This document shows positions 30,826-43,676 of a stretch of 64,000 nt of DNA, in pieces. A program made the translations under genes and the position numbers. Position 1 is the first letter of the stretch. The number at the start of each line of letters is the position of its first letter. The notes under the pieces are model-generated. The model saw nothing but the letters and a program-made list of their open reading frames with translations, made no database searches and was not told where the DNA came from. The DNA comes from Tricholoma matsutake (Eukaryota > Basidiomycota > Agaricomycetes > Agaricales > Tricholomataceae): NCBI GenBank assembly GCA_026075535.2, contig AP026538.1, positions 6,572,001-6,636,000 on the forward strand. Reading direction: 5' to 3'.

Positions 30826-33118
30826 ATTTCCCAGGGAGTCAAGAAGATCTGAGATTAGCAGAAGTGGGTAGTGGTCCAAATGTGGTTGAGTCCCCAATAG
30901 TCGACGCATAACCAGAGGCTTCTGTCTTTTTTCTTGACAAAGAGTATGAAAGCACTGTGAGGAGATTTGGAGGGGTGGATAGAGCTGGAATAAACATTCT
31001 CTTCAATGAATACTCACAGGGCCTCTAGTTCAGAGGGAGAGAGGGAGTACATGCAACCTGGAGGTGGGGGAGTGTTGTCCTCCATCTCTATCTTGAGGTC
31101 ATAGGAATGGTGCAGAGGAAGGGTGTCAGCTTTCTGTTTGTTGAAGACATCTGCAAATTTGTGATACTCCTCTGGAATATCTGAAAGGTCTGGTGGGCTC
31201 CCAGATGTGGTGGAAGATTTAGCCCCAAGGCCTTCCAGGAAGAATGTCATCTGAAAAGCAACAGCCCCAGGGAGTTTGCTTGAGTGCATGTAAGCAGCAG
31301 CATTGATAAAAGAGATTTCAGGAGGTATGAGTTTTAAGGGTTTGGAGACAACAGGAGCTGTATGGGTTTCCACTGGAAGGTTTGGAGGTGGAGGTGACTC
31401 AGTCAAAATGGAAGAGTCGGGGGACATTGAGGGGGCAGGACCTCTGTGAACTGCAGAGTGGAACGTTATTTGGCCTGAACACCAGTCAATCAACAGATTA
31501 TATTGCTTCAGCCAGTTATGACCAAGAACTGCAGAACAGAAAGAGTCCAGCAAGGTTACATAAAATGTCAGATTGAACACTTCACCAGATGGAAAAGTGA
31601 CTGGAAGTTTCACAACTTGGGTTATGGTGGAGTTACAAGTTCCATCAAATAGTTGGAGTCCAATTGGAGATATAGCTTTGGTACTGAATTGGTTGTCCAG
31701 CACAAAAGATGAATCTAGGAAACAATGGGAGGAACCAGAGTCGATAAGGGTTCAGGTTTTTATGGAATTTTCAGAAAGGGATAGGAGGATGGTAAGGGAT
31801 TCAGGAGTGGAAAGAGCAGAGGCATTGAGACAGACATAAGTAGCCAGCTGGGAAAGGTCAATGTAACCCTCAGCCCCAATGGCATGTTCCCAAGGGTTGT
31901 GGACTATTTTTTTGAGTCTGCAGAGTCTGGCTTGGGCTGCAACATGAGCTTTTGCTATCTTGGACTTCAGACAATTTCTGGCTCCATGTCCTTTCTTGCC
32001 ACAGTAGAGGCAAAGTCCTTCCTTCATGCGGCATTCATGTTCCTCTCCAGTTAGTTTACCATTTTTCCCCAACTTGTCAGAGATGGAGTCCTTTGGTTTG
32101 TCCCTCAGAGAGAAGTTCTTTGTTCTGGAAGAATTACCAGAGGAAGAGTGATTGGTCCAATTGGGGTTGGATGAAGGCTGAGGTTTAGACTGGGTGTTGG
32201 AATTTGAATTGGAGTTGGATGAGCCTTTAGAATCCTTCTTCCCAGAGGTTCCAGGATTTCCAGGGGTCTTTGCTTCAAGATGGGTCTCCTCTTCCTGCAT
32301 CCAGTAGATGTTATCAGCATCCTAAGCTTTAAGATGTAAGGATGCCAGGGTTTCAGGTTGACCACCACAATACTTCTATGTGAAGGTGGAGCAGAAGCCC
32401 ATGGAAGTACCGGTCATGAAGAGCAGCCTGTTCCAGTTAACCCAGGATGCTAGTTCCTAGAAGTCAACATTATACTTGACTATTCGCCCACCTTTCTTCA
32501 TTGTGAGTTCTGAAAGTGCCTTCTCCATGTCCCTGACAGGGTCATGAGGGCCAAAATTATCTTCCAGTTCACTGAGGAACACCCTGTAATCCCACATCCA
32601 ATGAGCAGAATCTGTTGGGTCATTGAGACCAGGTTCAAACCAGCTAAGGGCTGACCCTTTGAGATATGAATGAATGAACAAGATCTTCTTCTCATCAGAG
32701 GCAAAAACCTGTGGACAATCATGGAAATGGAGGTTGCACAAGACAAGGAAGTCATAAAGTTTCTGGGGGTTGGCTCTATCAAAAGTGTCAGGTTCCTGGA
32801 CTTTAATCTTCTCAGTTTTGGGTGCTTGATTCTGCCAGAGGGTTCAGAGACTATCCAAGAGGTCAAAGAGAGCATTGAGAAACCTATCTCCTGGATCAGG
32901 ATTTCCTCCATCAGGAGGTTGAGGATCAGCAGGGTCATCAGGATTGGGGTCATCCCCAGGGCAGTCAGGTCTGCCAGGAAGTCCATCCTCTTTACCTGGA
33001 CCTTCCTCGTCAAAGGGATTAGGTTGTCTGACATTCTCTACATACTCAAGTGGAGTTGTGTTCCTAAACTAACCAGAGAGGAACCTGAATGCTGCATGAA
33101 GGAAGGACTTTGCCTCTA
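30826..33118 (-). pseudogene. Truncated relative of element Z (gag, protease, start of RT)
   Basis: Minus-strand pieces match Z in order: gag capsid (CNLHFHDCPQVFASDEKKIL, near 32730; EKALSELTMKKGGRI), zinc knuckle CLYCGKKGHGARNC (near 32000), protease region (FCSAVLGHNWLKQYN, DVFNKQKADTLPLHH) and the start of RT, ending near 30826. No LTR is attached. The gag stop follows seven As. The outer end at 33065-33118 holds an inverted partial copy of the fragment's own zinc-knuckle region. Confidence 0.8.
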
Positions 33119-33170
33119 GAGGGAAAGGGGGCAATGTTAAACAGGAAGTTGGTATGTATTCAACAAGGAG

Positions 33171-34530
33171 TAGTGTTTCAAGGTCCAGTCTATAGGACTG
33201 AAAATAACCATAGGACCGAACTGGACTGAACCTCGGTCTGGTCTTTTGTTCAGTTGCAGTTGCCCATATTTGGGGTCATTCCAGTTGCCAGTTGCCTCAT
33301 TTCAAAAATATATGAAAGTGTTCAAAGACCAGTTGCAATCGGTTGCAACCGGTCTTCTTACAGTATTATATACTCATATAAATGTATCTACTTTACAACA
33401 AAAATACAACTAATATGTACTAAATTAATACTATTTACTATTTATACTAGATAATATGTCAAGGAATGAACAATGGGACAAACCCTGGGGAAAAAGCATT
33501 TGAAGAAATGAGTGCTTATATACCCCATGGCTGTGCACAGACCATTTGGTCATGCTTGCGCCCTGAAAAAAAGAAAGTGGCACCACTTGCCAATTAATTC
33601 CCACAACTCCCAATGAACCATGATGCCACTTCCACCACCACTCTCTCTCCACCCACCCATGACACCCACAGCACCAACCTCAAAAACCCCACACCACAAT
33701 GGAAAGGACACACAAGGGCCCAAATGATAGTGGCATCATTTGGGCCCACAGGTATGTTTGTATCTTTGTTGTTTTCTTTTCTTCTACTAACTCATTTGAT
33801 TTCTTTTTTAGTATCTTACCATTACCATTCTCCCTTCCATGTACTCCCATGCTGCCACTGTGAGCAGAGGCTCACAGAGTGGGAATGGGTTTCATTTCTG
33901 GCTGATGCAACAACAACCACAGCTGACAACAACTGGCAACACCAATGAAAGTGGCCACCGACAACAATGACACCACCACCAGCACCAGTGCCAACGCCAA
34001 TGCCACATCACAGAACCACCACCCTGCCTACAAGCCACTGCTCATAGAGGGAAATGGTGGTGCTGACGATGATGGAACAGGGTATCAGACAGCAGGCACA
34101 ATGGGAACAACCAGGAAGAATGAGGGGGACAACAGTGGCAGGACAACAACAATGAACACGGGACAACAAATGTGGGACAACAACAACAACATCAACATCA
34201 ACAACAAACATGGGACAACAACAACAACATTCGCAAATGCAGGAGAATAACAAATGTGGGGGCCAACAACAAGGAACAGGGGGGAACAATGATGAACACA
34301 GGGAACGATTACAGTATGACCCCGCCAACATGAGCACGGGGTCATTTCTCCTTTACTTTTTGTCCCATTGTCTTTCTTTTTTTTAATCTGAATAACCCCT
34401 CACTGCTGCAAGTGCCTGCTCACAGGTTTTTTGAGGGCAACTAATTTGGGCAATGGTTTGGACCGGTTGTAGTCCACAGTTGCCCCTTTTGGGGGTGAAA
34501 AACTGGACCGAAGTGGACCTTAAAACACTA
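33171..34530. mobile_element. hAT-like non-autonomous element 6 (family of 4066-5711)
   Basis: It is 1360 bp. The ends are TAGTGTTTCAAGGTCC and, inverted, TAGTGTTTTAAGGTCC. Flanks ACAAGGAG (33163-33170) and AGAAGGAG (34531-34538) are an 8-bp duplication with one change. It shares TTGCAACCGGTCTTCTTACAG-type subterminal sequence and ACAACA-rich interior with element 1. No transposase is present. Confidence 0.85.
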
Positions 34531-34538
34531 AGAAGGAG

Positions 34539-35687
34539 TAATTAATCTAAAACATCATACAAGAAATATCAACCTACCAACACATGATCATGTGTATTAG
34601 TAATTGTAGTTCATGTCACAGTCAAAGTGTAAGGAATAAGGGAATTCTCTTACATAACAGTGGTTGGCAGATGACAAGTCACAACAAACTTGCAATCTGG
34701 GGAGACAGCGGGTCAGAAATGGCAGGTGAGAAAACAGCAGCTTGACAACAAACAGTTGATGTCAAACTTCTCTTTGCGGTGTTCAGAAAAAGTGTAATCT
34801 CGGAGTGAGGTCCACTAGAACGAGGCTAGAGAGAAAAGGGGACAAGGAAAGAACGAGCAGAAGAGGTGTTTTTTATAATGAGAGCTCTTTGATACAAGGT
34901 GATGATGGTTACTGGATAAGATGTAATGATAATGTCAATATGTGTAAATAGGTGTAAATGTGCCATTCTTACACTGCAATTCAGCAGTTACCTCTTTAGC
35001 AGGTAGAGAAAAAGTCTCAGGTGCCTGATGATATTGACGAGTTTGAATATTAATATTGATCCTTAGTCCATACAGTAGTTCATATTCTGAATATGGTAAA
35101 CGCCTAGTTGCTCGGTCTAGCCATATGTAGGATAATTTGGCGCGCAGCAGAGATTTTCACATAGGCCTGAGGCGGTGCAGATAAAAATTTGGATGCAAGA
35201 GCCGATTTCCAGATAAGAATCTGTGCGGTTAAAAATCGCGACAATCTGGATCAGGCACTTGGCAGAGCTTTCAGGGGTCCTGCAGGCCGTCGCTCGCAGC
35301 ATGGCAAACCCTAGGGTCGCATTCCACATATTAAGGCAACAAGATTGGCTACTCCTTGCGATTCCCTTGGAGCTTTGACAGGGAAAGTAAATGCCAGAAA
35401 AATGTCTGTATACATGATAAGTAGACAGACTATAGTTGAAGTTTCGAAACGTCGGTTGAATCGGTGAATGCAGTGGCCCGTGACGCCGTCACAGCCAGTC
35501 ACAAACAACACAGCATAAACTGCGGTTACGCCGTGGGGAAAACAAGTGTGCCACCTTCTGTTGCAAGTTGCCAGCGACCATCCCTTCGTCACTTTCCATC
35601 GTTTATCACGGCAAGCACATTCGCTCATTCTTAGGACCCAACTTGTTACTAAGAACAGGGCATATAGATCATCCACCTGTTACCGTC
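34539..35687. other. Transition from repeats to genes, no gene recognised
   Basis: I see no terminal repeats, RNA gene or convincing ORF. The last few hundred bases are probably the promoter and 5' leader of the R-SNARE gene. Confidence 0.5.
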
Positions 35688-36323
35688 ATGTTCGTATCAC
35701 AATCTCGTCCAACTCCAATAACACTCACCCCTCTGTCCTGTCCTAGGTCCGAACCTTACGATCCATATGTCCCGCGTAATGGCTCTTCATCAAATCCCGC
35801 AGGCCCGAGCCAAGGAAACCCGAAAACAGCCGCCATCCAGGCGCAGATTGATGATACTGTGGGCATAATGAGAGAAAACATTACGAAGGTGGCGGAAAGA
35901 GGAGAGAGGTTGGACTCTCTACAAGACAAGACAGGTTGGGATGGACTTTATTTCCCTCGGTTGGGCTTGGGGGTTGAATATTGATTCCCTAGACAACCTC
36001 GCCGTCTCTGCTCAAGGATTCCGTCGTGGTGCAAATCGGGTTCGCAAGGTGCGTTTTCTCTATCTCACATTTAAGCATCTCTGTCTCATCATCCCTACCT
36101 TTCATAGAATATGTGGTACGTTTTTCTTTGCGATGTCTCTCTTCCCAATGACACATGACATGTTGGTTTTAGGTGGAAAGACATGAAGGTGCGCTTCATT
36201 CTCATTCCCTTGATGCTTCCGCATCTTAAGTGTATTTGCTAGATGCGCATTATCATCGGTGTGGCAATAGCCGTCATCATAGTCATCATTGTGGTCTCAG
36301 TCGTCAAGGCCACGAAAGGCTGA
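35688..36323 (+). CDS. Synaptobrevin/VAMP-type R-SNARE (Snc1/2-like)
   Basis: This vesicle R-SNARE takes part in fusion of secretory and endocytic vesicles with the plasma membrane. The 116-residue product has a short variable N-terminus ([13 protein letters not shown]), the SNARE helix at about residues 27-85 with zero-layer Arg52 (KVAERGERL), the juxtamembrane NMWWKDMK and a single C-terminal anchor ([19 protein letters not shown]). Exons are 35688-35689, 35747-35934, 35993-36048, 36108-36115, 36173-36188 and 36243-36323; all phases fit. The start codon is split by intron 1 (AT|G, donor GTTCGT) and exon 4 is only 8 nt. No cysteine for palmitoylation is seen next to the anchor. Family assignment is firm; the first exon is inferred. 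Confidence 0.88.
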
Positions 36324-36561
36324 ACCTCCTACTACTACACTTACCCCTCCCCCTCGCTCAACTCGTTACCTCGTACCCTTTTGTTGTATCTATGCCAGCT
36401 ACACTAATTTCCTCCCACATCTGTGTTACTGTTGTACTTTCAGTATATTTGGCAACGCAGGGATCCTTTCTGGTATTCTGTTGTTATCATTCCCTTTACA
36501 ATTTTCGAGCTGTACATTTGTACGTGATTTACATGGATGGAGTTCCATTCTGATCCCAGGA

Positions 36562-37450
36562 TGACGTTTCCGAGTCTGCAAGCTACAAATGATTCGGACT
36601 CAGGGGGTTCGAGCTTTCCTTTTCCCAGCGGATTTCAAATATTATACTATACTGCTTCATCCCAATCAGCGGCCATCGAACTGTTTTCCTTGTTCCCAAG
36701 AACGTTCAAGGGTTTAGGCAAGCTAAGGCTTTCGTTTGTCACTCTTAGACGAAGGACACATCATGTCGACCCTGGGCTTGCAAACATAGATCAAACCATA
36801 GATGATCTCTTCTACCGTAAGTACTACAAGTTCCCATCATGTCATCGACTGCCTAAACTACACACGTAAAGCCGACTGTGGATTCGCTTGCACAATGACG
36901 GCCGATCCTCAAGCCCCCCCCACTCCGCAAGCCGACATTTGTCTCTACCCCGGGCCATGGCACGCTGACTATTCTAACAGATATATGACTCCACCTCGAG
37001 CATAGTAATTCAGAACATCCTTTGTTCATGTATGACGGCGAGGATAGGGGTATACACACTATTCAGTAGGCTGTCCGCGCGATACACGTTCCAGGGACCG
37101 TTGATCCCAAGGTTGGCTTGGATCTGGTACAATTCGAGAAAAGAGCAGGGATGGGCGTATTTGCCGTTCTCAGTGAATCCTCATTTTTGCTACTCTTGCG
37201 TATGAAGGTTAGCGTTTACAATTATTCCAATATACCTGTTATCGTATCTCGCCCTCACAGGGAGCATGATATACACGATACCCTACATCCCCGCTCTCAT
37301 CGCGCTAATCCAACAAAATCGAACATGGGCGTCGCAAACCTTGTTCATGAAATGGAAGGTAAAGTTCATTTTTCTGAACAGGGATCAGATTATAGGTAGA
37401 CTTTCGCAAGCGCTCGCGAGACCCTCGCAGTTGGGACTTAAACGTCGTTG
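36562..37450 (+). CDS. Candidate multi-exon gene, product not recognised
   Basis: Open stretches are joined by plausible introns. One begins at ATG 36562 (MTFPSLQATNDSDSGG). Another, after an acceptor near 36981, reads STSSIVIQNILCSCMTARIG, then TLFSRLSARYTFQG and LAWIWYNSRKEQGWAYLPFS up to about 37190. A further one near 37264 reads MIYTIPYIPALIALIQQ and NRTWASQTLFMKWK. I could not find a set of splice sites that keeps phase through all of them. Hydrophobic stretches suggest a membrane protein. It could instead be two genes or a decayed one. I do not recognise the family. Confidence 0.3.
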
Positions 37451-37713
37451 AAGCCATAAGAATTCATCAACGTCCTCTCATATAAAAAAAGTTTTGAATT
37501 CTGTTTTTTTGGTCTGCCTACGGGAGACTAGAGATTCTCCCTTTCAGAGATAATGGGCGGCATCTTATGGTTCTTGTGATCCTGATCGAGTTTGAGCCAT
37601 GATTATGTTGGCGCAAGCTGAGTCCTTGTCTACTCGAGTACAGGAGGTAGGTGATATGTATGGGATAAGTAAGGCTACTACGAAGCAAACAATCAGAGCA
37701 TAGTAACTGAGTG

Positions 37714-38121
37714 TTACTTGTTCAACTCTTCAGCTCTCATCCTCACCTCTTCCCGCGACTAAGCACAAAAGATTATTAGATCTTGTGTTATAAAGGAAAG
37801 CCAACGTACCAGAGGCTGTTCCAAATTATTCTGGATCTCCTGAGTAGGGACGTGGGGGTCCCTGGCATGGTGAGCTGCCATCTGGTTGCTCGTAGCTAAT
37901 CCGCCTTGCTGCACATGCCGAAGATCAGCAGGATCATTACTTTTCTATTATTCCGTTGCTGATCGTTCAAGATGGATGAACACTGGGGGACTTACGGCAG
38001 GGTGGGGTTGTATGGAAAACGTTGGTTCTGAATTGCCTGCGGCAGACTCGTTACTTGGGCCACTGCTACTCTTGCACTTGCCAGAGGCTTTGGCTTTGAG
38101 TTTACCGAAGAAAGAGGACAT
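37714..38121 (-). CDS. Small conserved-looking protein of unknown function
   Basis: It has three exons: 38121-37996, 37908-37810 and 37758-37714; phases are zero throughout. The 89-residue product starts MSSFFGKLKAKASGKCKSS, has a middle with QMAAHHARDPHVPTQEIQNN and ends EPLSREEVRMRAEELNK-like (QPL, then SREEVRMRAEELNK). There is no signal peptide or membrane segment. The ordered His/Arg/Asp-Pro and C-terminal charged helix look conserved, but I cannot name a function. Introns (87 and 51 nt) have GTAAGT and GTACGT donors. Its 5' end faces the calmodulin-like gene's 3' end about 180 bp away. Confidence 0.6.
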
Positions 38122-38301
38122 GACGGGGAGGTATAAAGATCGAGTCTAACAGTAGTCTCCTATTATCAAGTATGTTCGCTGATGACGTCATGACCCTTGC
38201 CACATGACCCGGTCGTTTCAACCCTATAGCTATCGATATCCCTATAGCGCAATCGTGATACAAAAGAAAAGCCGTAAATTTACAGGGTTCCAATTGCACT
38301 T

Positions 38302-39161
38302 TCAGTGCATCATCTAAACACGACCAGCGCTAGCATGTCAGTGGTTGATCAAAACAACAATTACACAGGACATTGGCACCTTCTTGAATTCTGCAGGTAG
38401 GATACATGATATGAGAATTTCAAAAAGTAAACTCGACTTACCAGGGAAACTGATTTCCCCATTACCATCCTCATCAGCTTCCTGTATCATCGCTGCTATC
38501 TCGTAATCACTCAGTCGCTCTCCTATGTCGATGGTCGATCAGGTTAACTGGAAGAATCCTTGGATCATTCACATCGCTTACCCAGCCCATCCATGACCTT
38601 TTTCAACTCTGAAGGACTGATCTGACCGCTGTGATCTTTATCGAACGCGGCGAACTCAGTTTTTAACTCATCGTCACCATCGACATGAATTTTCTTCTGC
38701 ATCAGAACAAGGAACTCATTGAATTCGATTTTGCCGTTCATGTTGAGGTCAACCTCGCGGATCATCTTCTTGAGCTCCCCCTCGTTAGGGTGCATATCCA
38801 GAGCTTGCATCACTGCCCCTAATTCGTATGTAGTGATCGTCCCATCGTGGTCTTGTTTCCACGTTCAGTTGAACTTGAGAAGTTTTAAGCACCATGATTA
38901 TCACCTCGCCTCACCTCTGTCAAATGACGAAAATGCTGCTTTGAAGTCTGGTGAAATATGATGACTAAGACTGACGCAGATAGCGGACCACACCGCGAGC
39001 GCACCATTGACTTGTTCTACCAGGGTGGAGATTAATTCATAGGTTAGCACAGCAAGGTTCGGGTCTGCTGATCAATACACCACCTTCTGACTGTGTCAAA
39101 TATTAGTGACGTCAGGTCTTCCTCACTAGCCAAGTCGTACCAACGGCAAATGCTCAGCCAT
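38302..39161 (-). CDS. Calmodulin-like protein, tandem paralogue of calmodulin
   Basis: The predicted product is 148 residues with four EF-hands: DRDHDGTITTYE, DLNMNGKIEFNE, DKDHSGQISPSE and DEDGNGEISFPE. It starts MAEHLPLSEEQVNDFKAAF and ends EFKKMMH. Exons are 39161-39141, 39090-39084 (7 nt, TCAGAAG), 39016-39005 (12 nt), 38947-38915, 38851-38582, 38522-38442, 38390-38380 (11 nt) and 38313-38302. The pattern repeats that of calmodulin 370 bp upstream exon for exon. It probably binds Ca2+; loop 2 (Asn-rich) may be weaker. Its targets are unknown. The first exon and both micro-exons are inferred from phase and homology. Confidence 0.8.
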
Positions 39162-39526
39162 TCCCAGGGAATCCAGGTAATGAAGTCGACGTTAACGCGT
39201 TGAGGATGCACGTCAAGAACGATGTCACGTAAGACAATCCAGCCTTCCATCAGTTGCCATATTTATCATTAATCACCGAGCGTTATGTTTGAGCGCTTGT
39301 ACGATAGAGCTGATTCACACAATGAGTGACGTACTCCCTTCAGCGTTGGCATAGCTGTCGACAATGTATTCGTCATCGATAGTGACGTTTCTGGTCATGA
39401 TGCTGGAATTCAACGACTGGCGTAACGTACAAGAATAAGATATAGCTAGAGTCGTAAATTGTTCTTATTTCCGAAATAGCCTGCAATTCCGGGTCACGAT
39501 CAAAAATAGTATCGAATTACTTGGAC

Positions 39527-40370
<844 letters not shown>

Positions 40371-41020
40371 GCTGTGTGCTGAAGATTGCTAGGAAAGGTG
40401 GTTACAAGGTGCAGTTATCTTGGTGCGCTGCAGCTAAATGGAACACTTGTAAGTATACTGATCTCGATCAGGGTTATGGGAATCATCGCGGCAATCGCCG
40501 CCCCTGGAAACGCGTCAACAAAGTACAACAACCTTTACGGCTCGGAAATTTTGTTGTCCATGCAGCAGTGCTTGCATTACTAGTTGGACGCTGTCTCGCA
40601 CGTCAGTCTGGTCATATTCACAACTTCTTGTCAGTGCTAGCTGGTTAATATATTTTGCAGACTTCCTATGTTTCTCTGGAGAAATGTATAGCTGTGTGAA
40701 TCATCAATAATACTTACATATATCACCGTGACTGAGGCTTAGAGGCTAGTGACTAGTGGCAGAGGTGGAAGGGCTCTGAAACGTTGGAACAATTCGGGAA
40801 CTGACATTCACTGCACGGTACATACACAATCCACATTTGTCCACAAATTTAAAGCTGAGTGTTTCGGACATTGTAAGGACATTGTGTATCTCGACCGTTG
40901 GTTTAATCAAGTCACCGTTGGGCGCTCGCACTGCTCCACTGCGGATCCAATACAGCGCCGCAGTGTATATATAGGAAGATTACTTAGCTGTCTATATCAT
41001 CCAATCTAAATTGACCCTTC
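40371..41020. promoter_or_regulatory. Divergent intergenic region, calmodulin and 7-TM gene 1
   Basis: There is no supported ORF. A strong TATA box (TGTATATATAGG) lies at 40963-40974, about 50 bp before the first recognisable coding sequence of the 7-TM gene, and probably serves it. Confidence 0.45.
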
Positions 41021-42484
41021 TCAGGAATGGAGTCCCGAGAACATACGCATTTTCTTGGCGCTGTTGAGCAGTATCTTTGGAGCAATACTAGTACGTGTCA
41101 GGATGACATATTATATTCAGGTTATTAATGCTTCCGGTGTGTGAAGGTGGAAACGTTTCTTTACGGTGCGCAGATCTGCAACATATACTTTAGTTTTTGT
41201 CTAACGATGTAAGGCTATAGGAATACATCTCGTTTTATTCTGCATATGCGCGTACATTCTCTTCAGGCGAAGAAACCCTGCGCAGCTCCTGGTTATGCTT
41301 TCAGTCATCATCATGTTTGCATTGGCGACCGCAGATATCTCTCTATCTTTTCGCTTGATCATCCATGATGTACCTGCTGTTCTCAAAGGTAATATGGGTA
41401 TCAATGCTGTTCTTACTCACGTATACCCGAAAAATCCGCTCTTCGTCACAAACAAGTGAGTCACATGTTTTATATCGTTATATTTCTTATTCAAATTTTC
41501 AAACCTTGTCTAGTTTAGTTGCTGATGGGCTCCTTGTATGCGTTCGGTGGCCCAAAAATTCCTTGCCCTAACCTATGGCAACTATCTCAGCTACACCGAT
41601 GTTATGTGATCTGGCGGGGACAGAAATGCGTCCTTCTTGCCTCAACTATTGTACTTGTTGCTGATACCGGTTTGAGCTCTCTTTCAGGCTGTATTTTCAG
41701 TGCCTAATATTCAGCAGTCTGGGGTTACATAGGTACAAGGAATACCGTCTTCTCTTTGCAGAAAATTTTCATTCCAGTCTATCTGTGGATTGTTTTCTCG
41801 ATGAATATTCTCATGACTATTGTAACTGGTGATTCGGAACGCTGCTATTTGCGAAGCAATAGTCTAATGAATATTTCTAGTTGGCCGGATTTGGTGGTTG
41901 GCACAAAGTGCTAAAGTAATTCTTGGAAGGCAGGATGTCAAACGCTACCATACCGCTGTGGCTGTTCTGTGAGCATCTTCTCTGTCCATCTTGCTCAAAT
42001 CTTAATATTTTATCAGCGCCGGGTCTGGAGCGATTTACTCTATCGCAGTCATGCTGCTCGTCGTTGTACCTCCTCGACCTTACCGTGTGGTTTACTTATC
42101 ACTGTGGTATACATCTACGTTATTGACCAAAGGTTTAAGTTGATCTTTGTCGCGGTTGTCATGCGGGTCGTGGTAAGTCTGGCAAGAAGCCTTTTGGAAG
42201 CCCTCATAGCTGATGACAATATCCTCACTCAGGGCATCATGCCGACGCTGATGATAGTTCAGGTCGAACTTGGCAAACGAGCCATCATGGGCGACTCGAC
42301 GGTTCTAAGTGTGATATCTCCAAGGCCTTCATTGCTTGAGGCTGGAACACTTGCTTCTACAGTCCAGCGCAACACGAATGACCCTCCAGCCCCCAGCGGG
42401 AGAGAAGAAGTTTCTGTCATTCACATCGGTTGCAGTGATCCTGGTCTCCAGGTGGGTCATGGGATCAAAACCAACGCGATATAG
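41021..42484 (+). CDS. Agaricomycete 7-TM membrane protein, copy 1 (5' end unresolved)
   Basis: It belongs to a large mushroom-specific family of polytopic proteins without known function. Homologous blocks, in order: FLALLSSIFGAIL and VETFLYG (41050-41170), GIHLVLFCICAYILFRRRN, FALATADISLSF, ADGLL then LHRCYVIWRG (41590), VWGYIG, GRIWWLAQSAKVILG, SGAIYSIAVMLLVVV and GIMPTLMIVQVELG (42230), followed by a hydrophilic tail to TAG 42482-42484. At least eight short introns are implied. In the frame required by the homology, no ATG precedes FLALL: an in-frame TAA lies near 41009, and the nearby ATG 41027 is in another frame. The start is either in an unseen upstream exon or lost. Confidence 0.65.
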
Positions 42485-43676
42485 ACGGTATGGAGTGGGA
42501 CTCGGACTATTTACGAACCATAATTAACGGGTATACCCATCTAGCTTCTGCTCCTTGTACATATATTGACAGCAACGAGATCCTGGCCAGAATCAAATGT
42601 AACAAAGACACCCCAACACTTCCGGCAAGGGAACTAATTTCATTCTCTTTAAAGCATGCATTTCTGCATCAGGATATCTGTTCGCCCATTCTGACAAGCT
42701 CCAGCGCACAGCATGTCAAGCGACAACCGACTAAACAAGTCATAATTTCCGGACGCTACTCGAGCGGCTTTTACATTATTGCCCATCGCAATGTATCTTG
42801 CGCGCTTGGTCATCCAATCCTCTCACTGTCAGATCGTAGACCATGAGTTGGTGGTCTCTTGACTACTAGGATATGAATACGGTACTTACTATTCTCAAAG
42901 ATTAGGTACTTGTGTTTGTTTTGATCATGATCCCTATTTCCATCAACGGCATTGAACGAGAAAGTACGTAGTCGAAGACCGCGATGCCGGTCCGTTACAG
43001 ATAATTTATCAGCAGAACATTTTAAAAGCGTCAGCCTCATCTGGCCTCACAGCCTCATACACTTCTATCAAATGTCCTGAAGGCTGACAGATGTATGAGG
43101 GCGCTGGATTTATCCCCTAGACTCATTAATGAGAGTCTGACAGATTTGGGGCACTTGAGGGTCCAGCCAGATCCCGATTTGGTGTCCAAAAGTTGGGGCC
43201 AGTCGTCCAAATGCTGGATCCTATCCCGACAGCTTGAAGATATATACTAGTGGGTCACTCATACGAAGATTCAGAAGACATCCCAGAAGCTCCACGAAAC
43301 TTCAAAATGACTGCGAAAGACATCCAAAAACACGATATTCTCAGCATTTTCAACACTTTTACATAAACAATTTATGAACCCTTGGCCATCAGCCGAAAAA
43401 GTACTTTTACATAGGAAGCTGTGGTTGTGAAATCCGGATATATAGAAATCGACGAAATGTGGTCCAGACAAGAAGCGCGGAAAATCTTGCCCTACAAAGC
43501 ATAAATAAGTGATCAGAGTCCTGTTATCTGGCCAATATCTGGCATATGATGAGAATTATTATTGTCTTGACAATCGTGGTAATACTTATCATGATCGCGA
43601 GTAAATATATGTATAAAAAGTAACATATATATGACTACATAGCCATCCACGAAATGAGGACGGTGACCTCTCGGCA
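42485..43676. other. Intergenic region between 7-TM copies 1 and 2
   Basis: A 118-codon open frame (42490-42846) has no recognisable domain and is probably chance. A direct repeat (CTGACAGAT) and AT-rich sequence are present; I see no RNA gene or transposon ends. Confidence 0.4.

Noticed and set aside
35117..35676. Minus-strand ORFs upstream of the R-SNARE gene
   Set aside because: Short, overlapping, no recognisable motif; the interval is more likely promoter.
39044..39398. A two-exon minus-strand gene model starting MTRNVTIDDEYIVDSYANAE and continuing SWIVLRDIVLDVHPQ
   Set aside because: Its second exon overlaps the first exon and 7-nt micro-exon of the calmodulin-like gene on the same strand, which is better supported by homology and matching exon structure.
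42490..42846. 118-codon plus-strand ORF after 7-TM copy 1
   Set aside because: No domain, no splice partners and overlapping frames of similar length; treated as chance.
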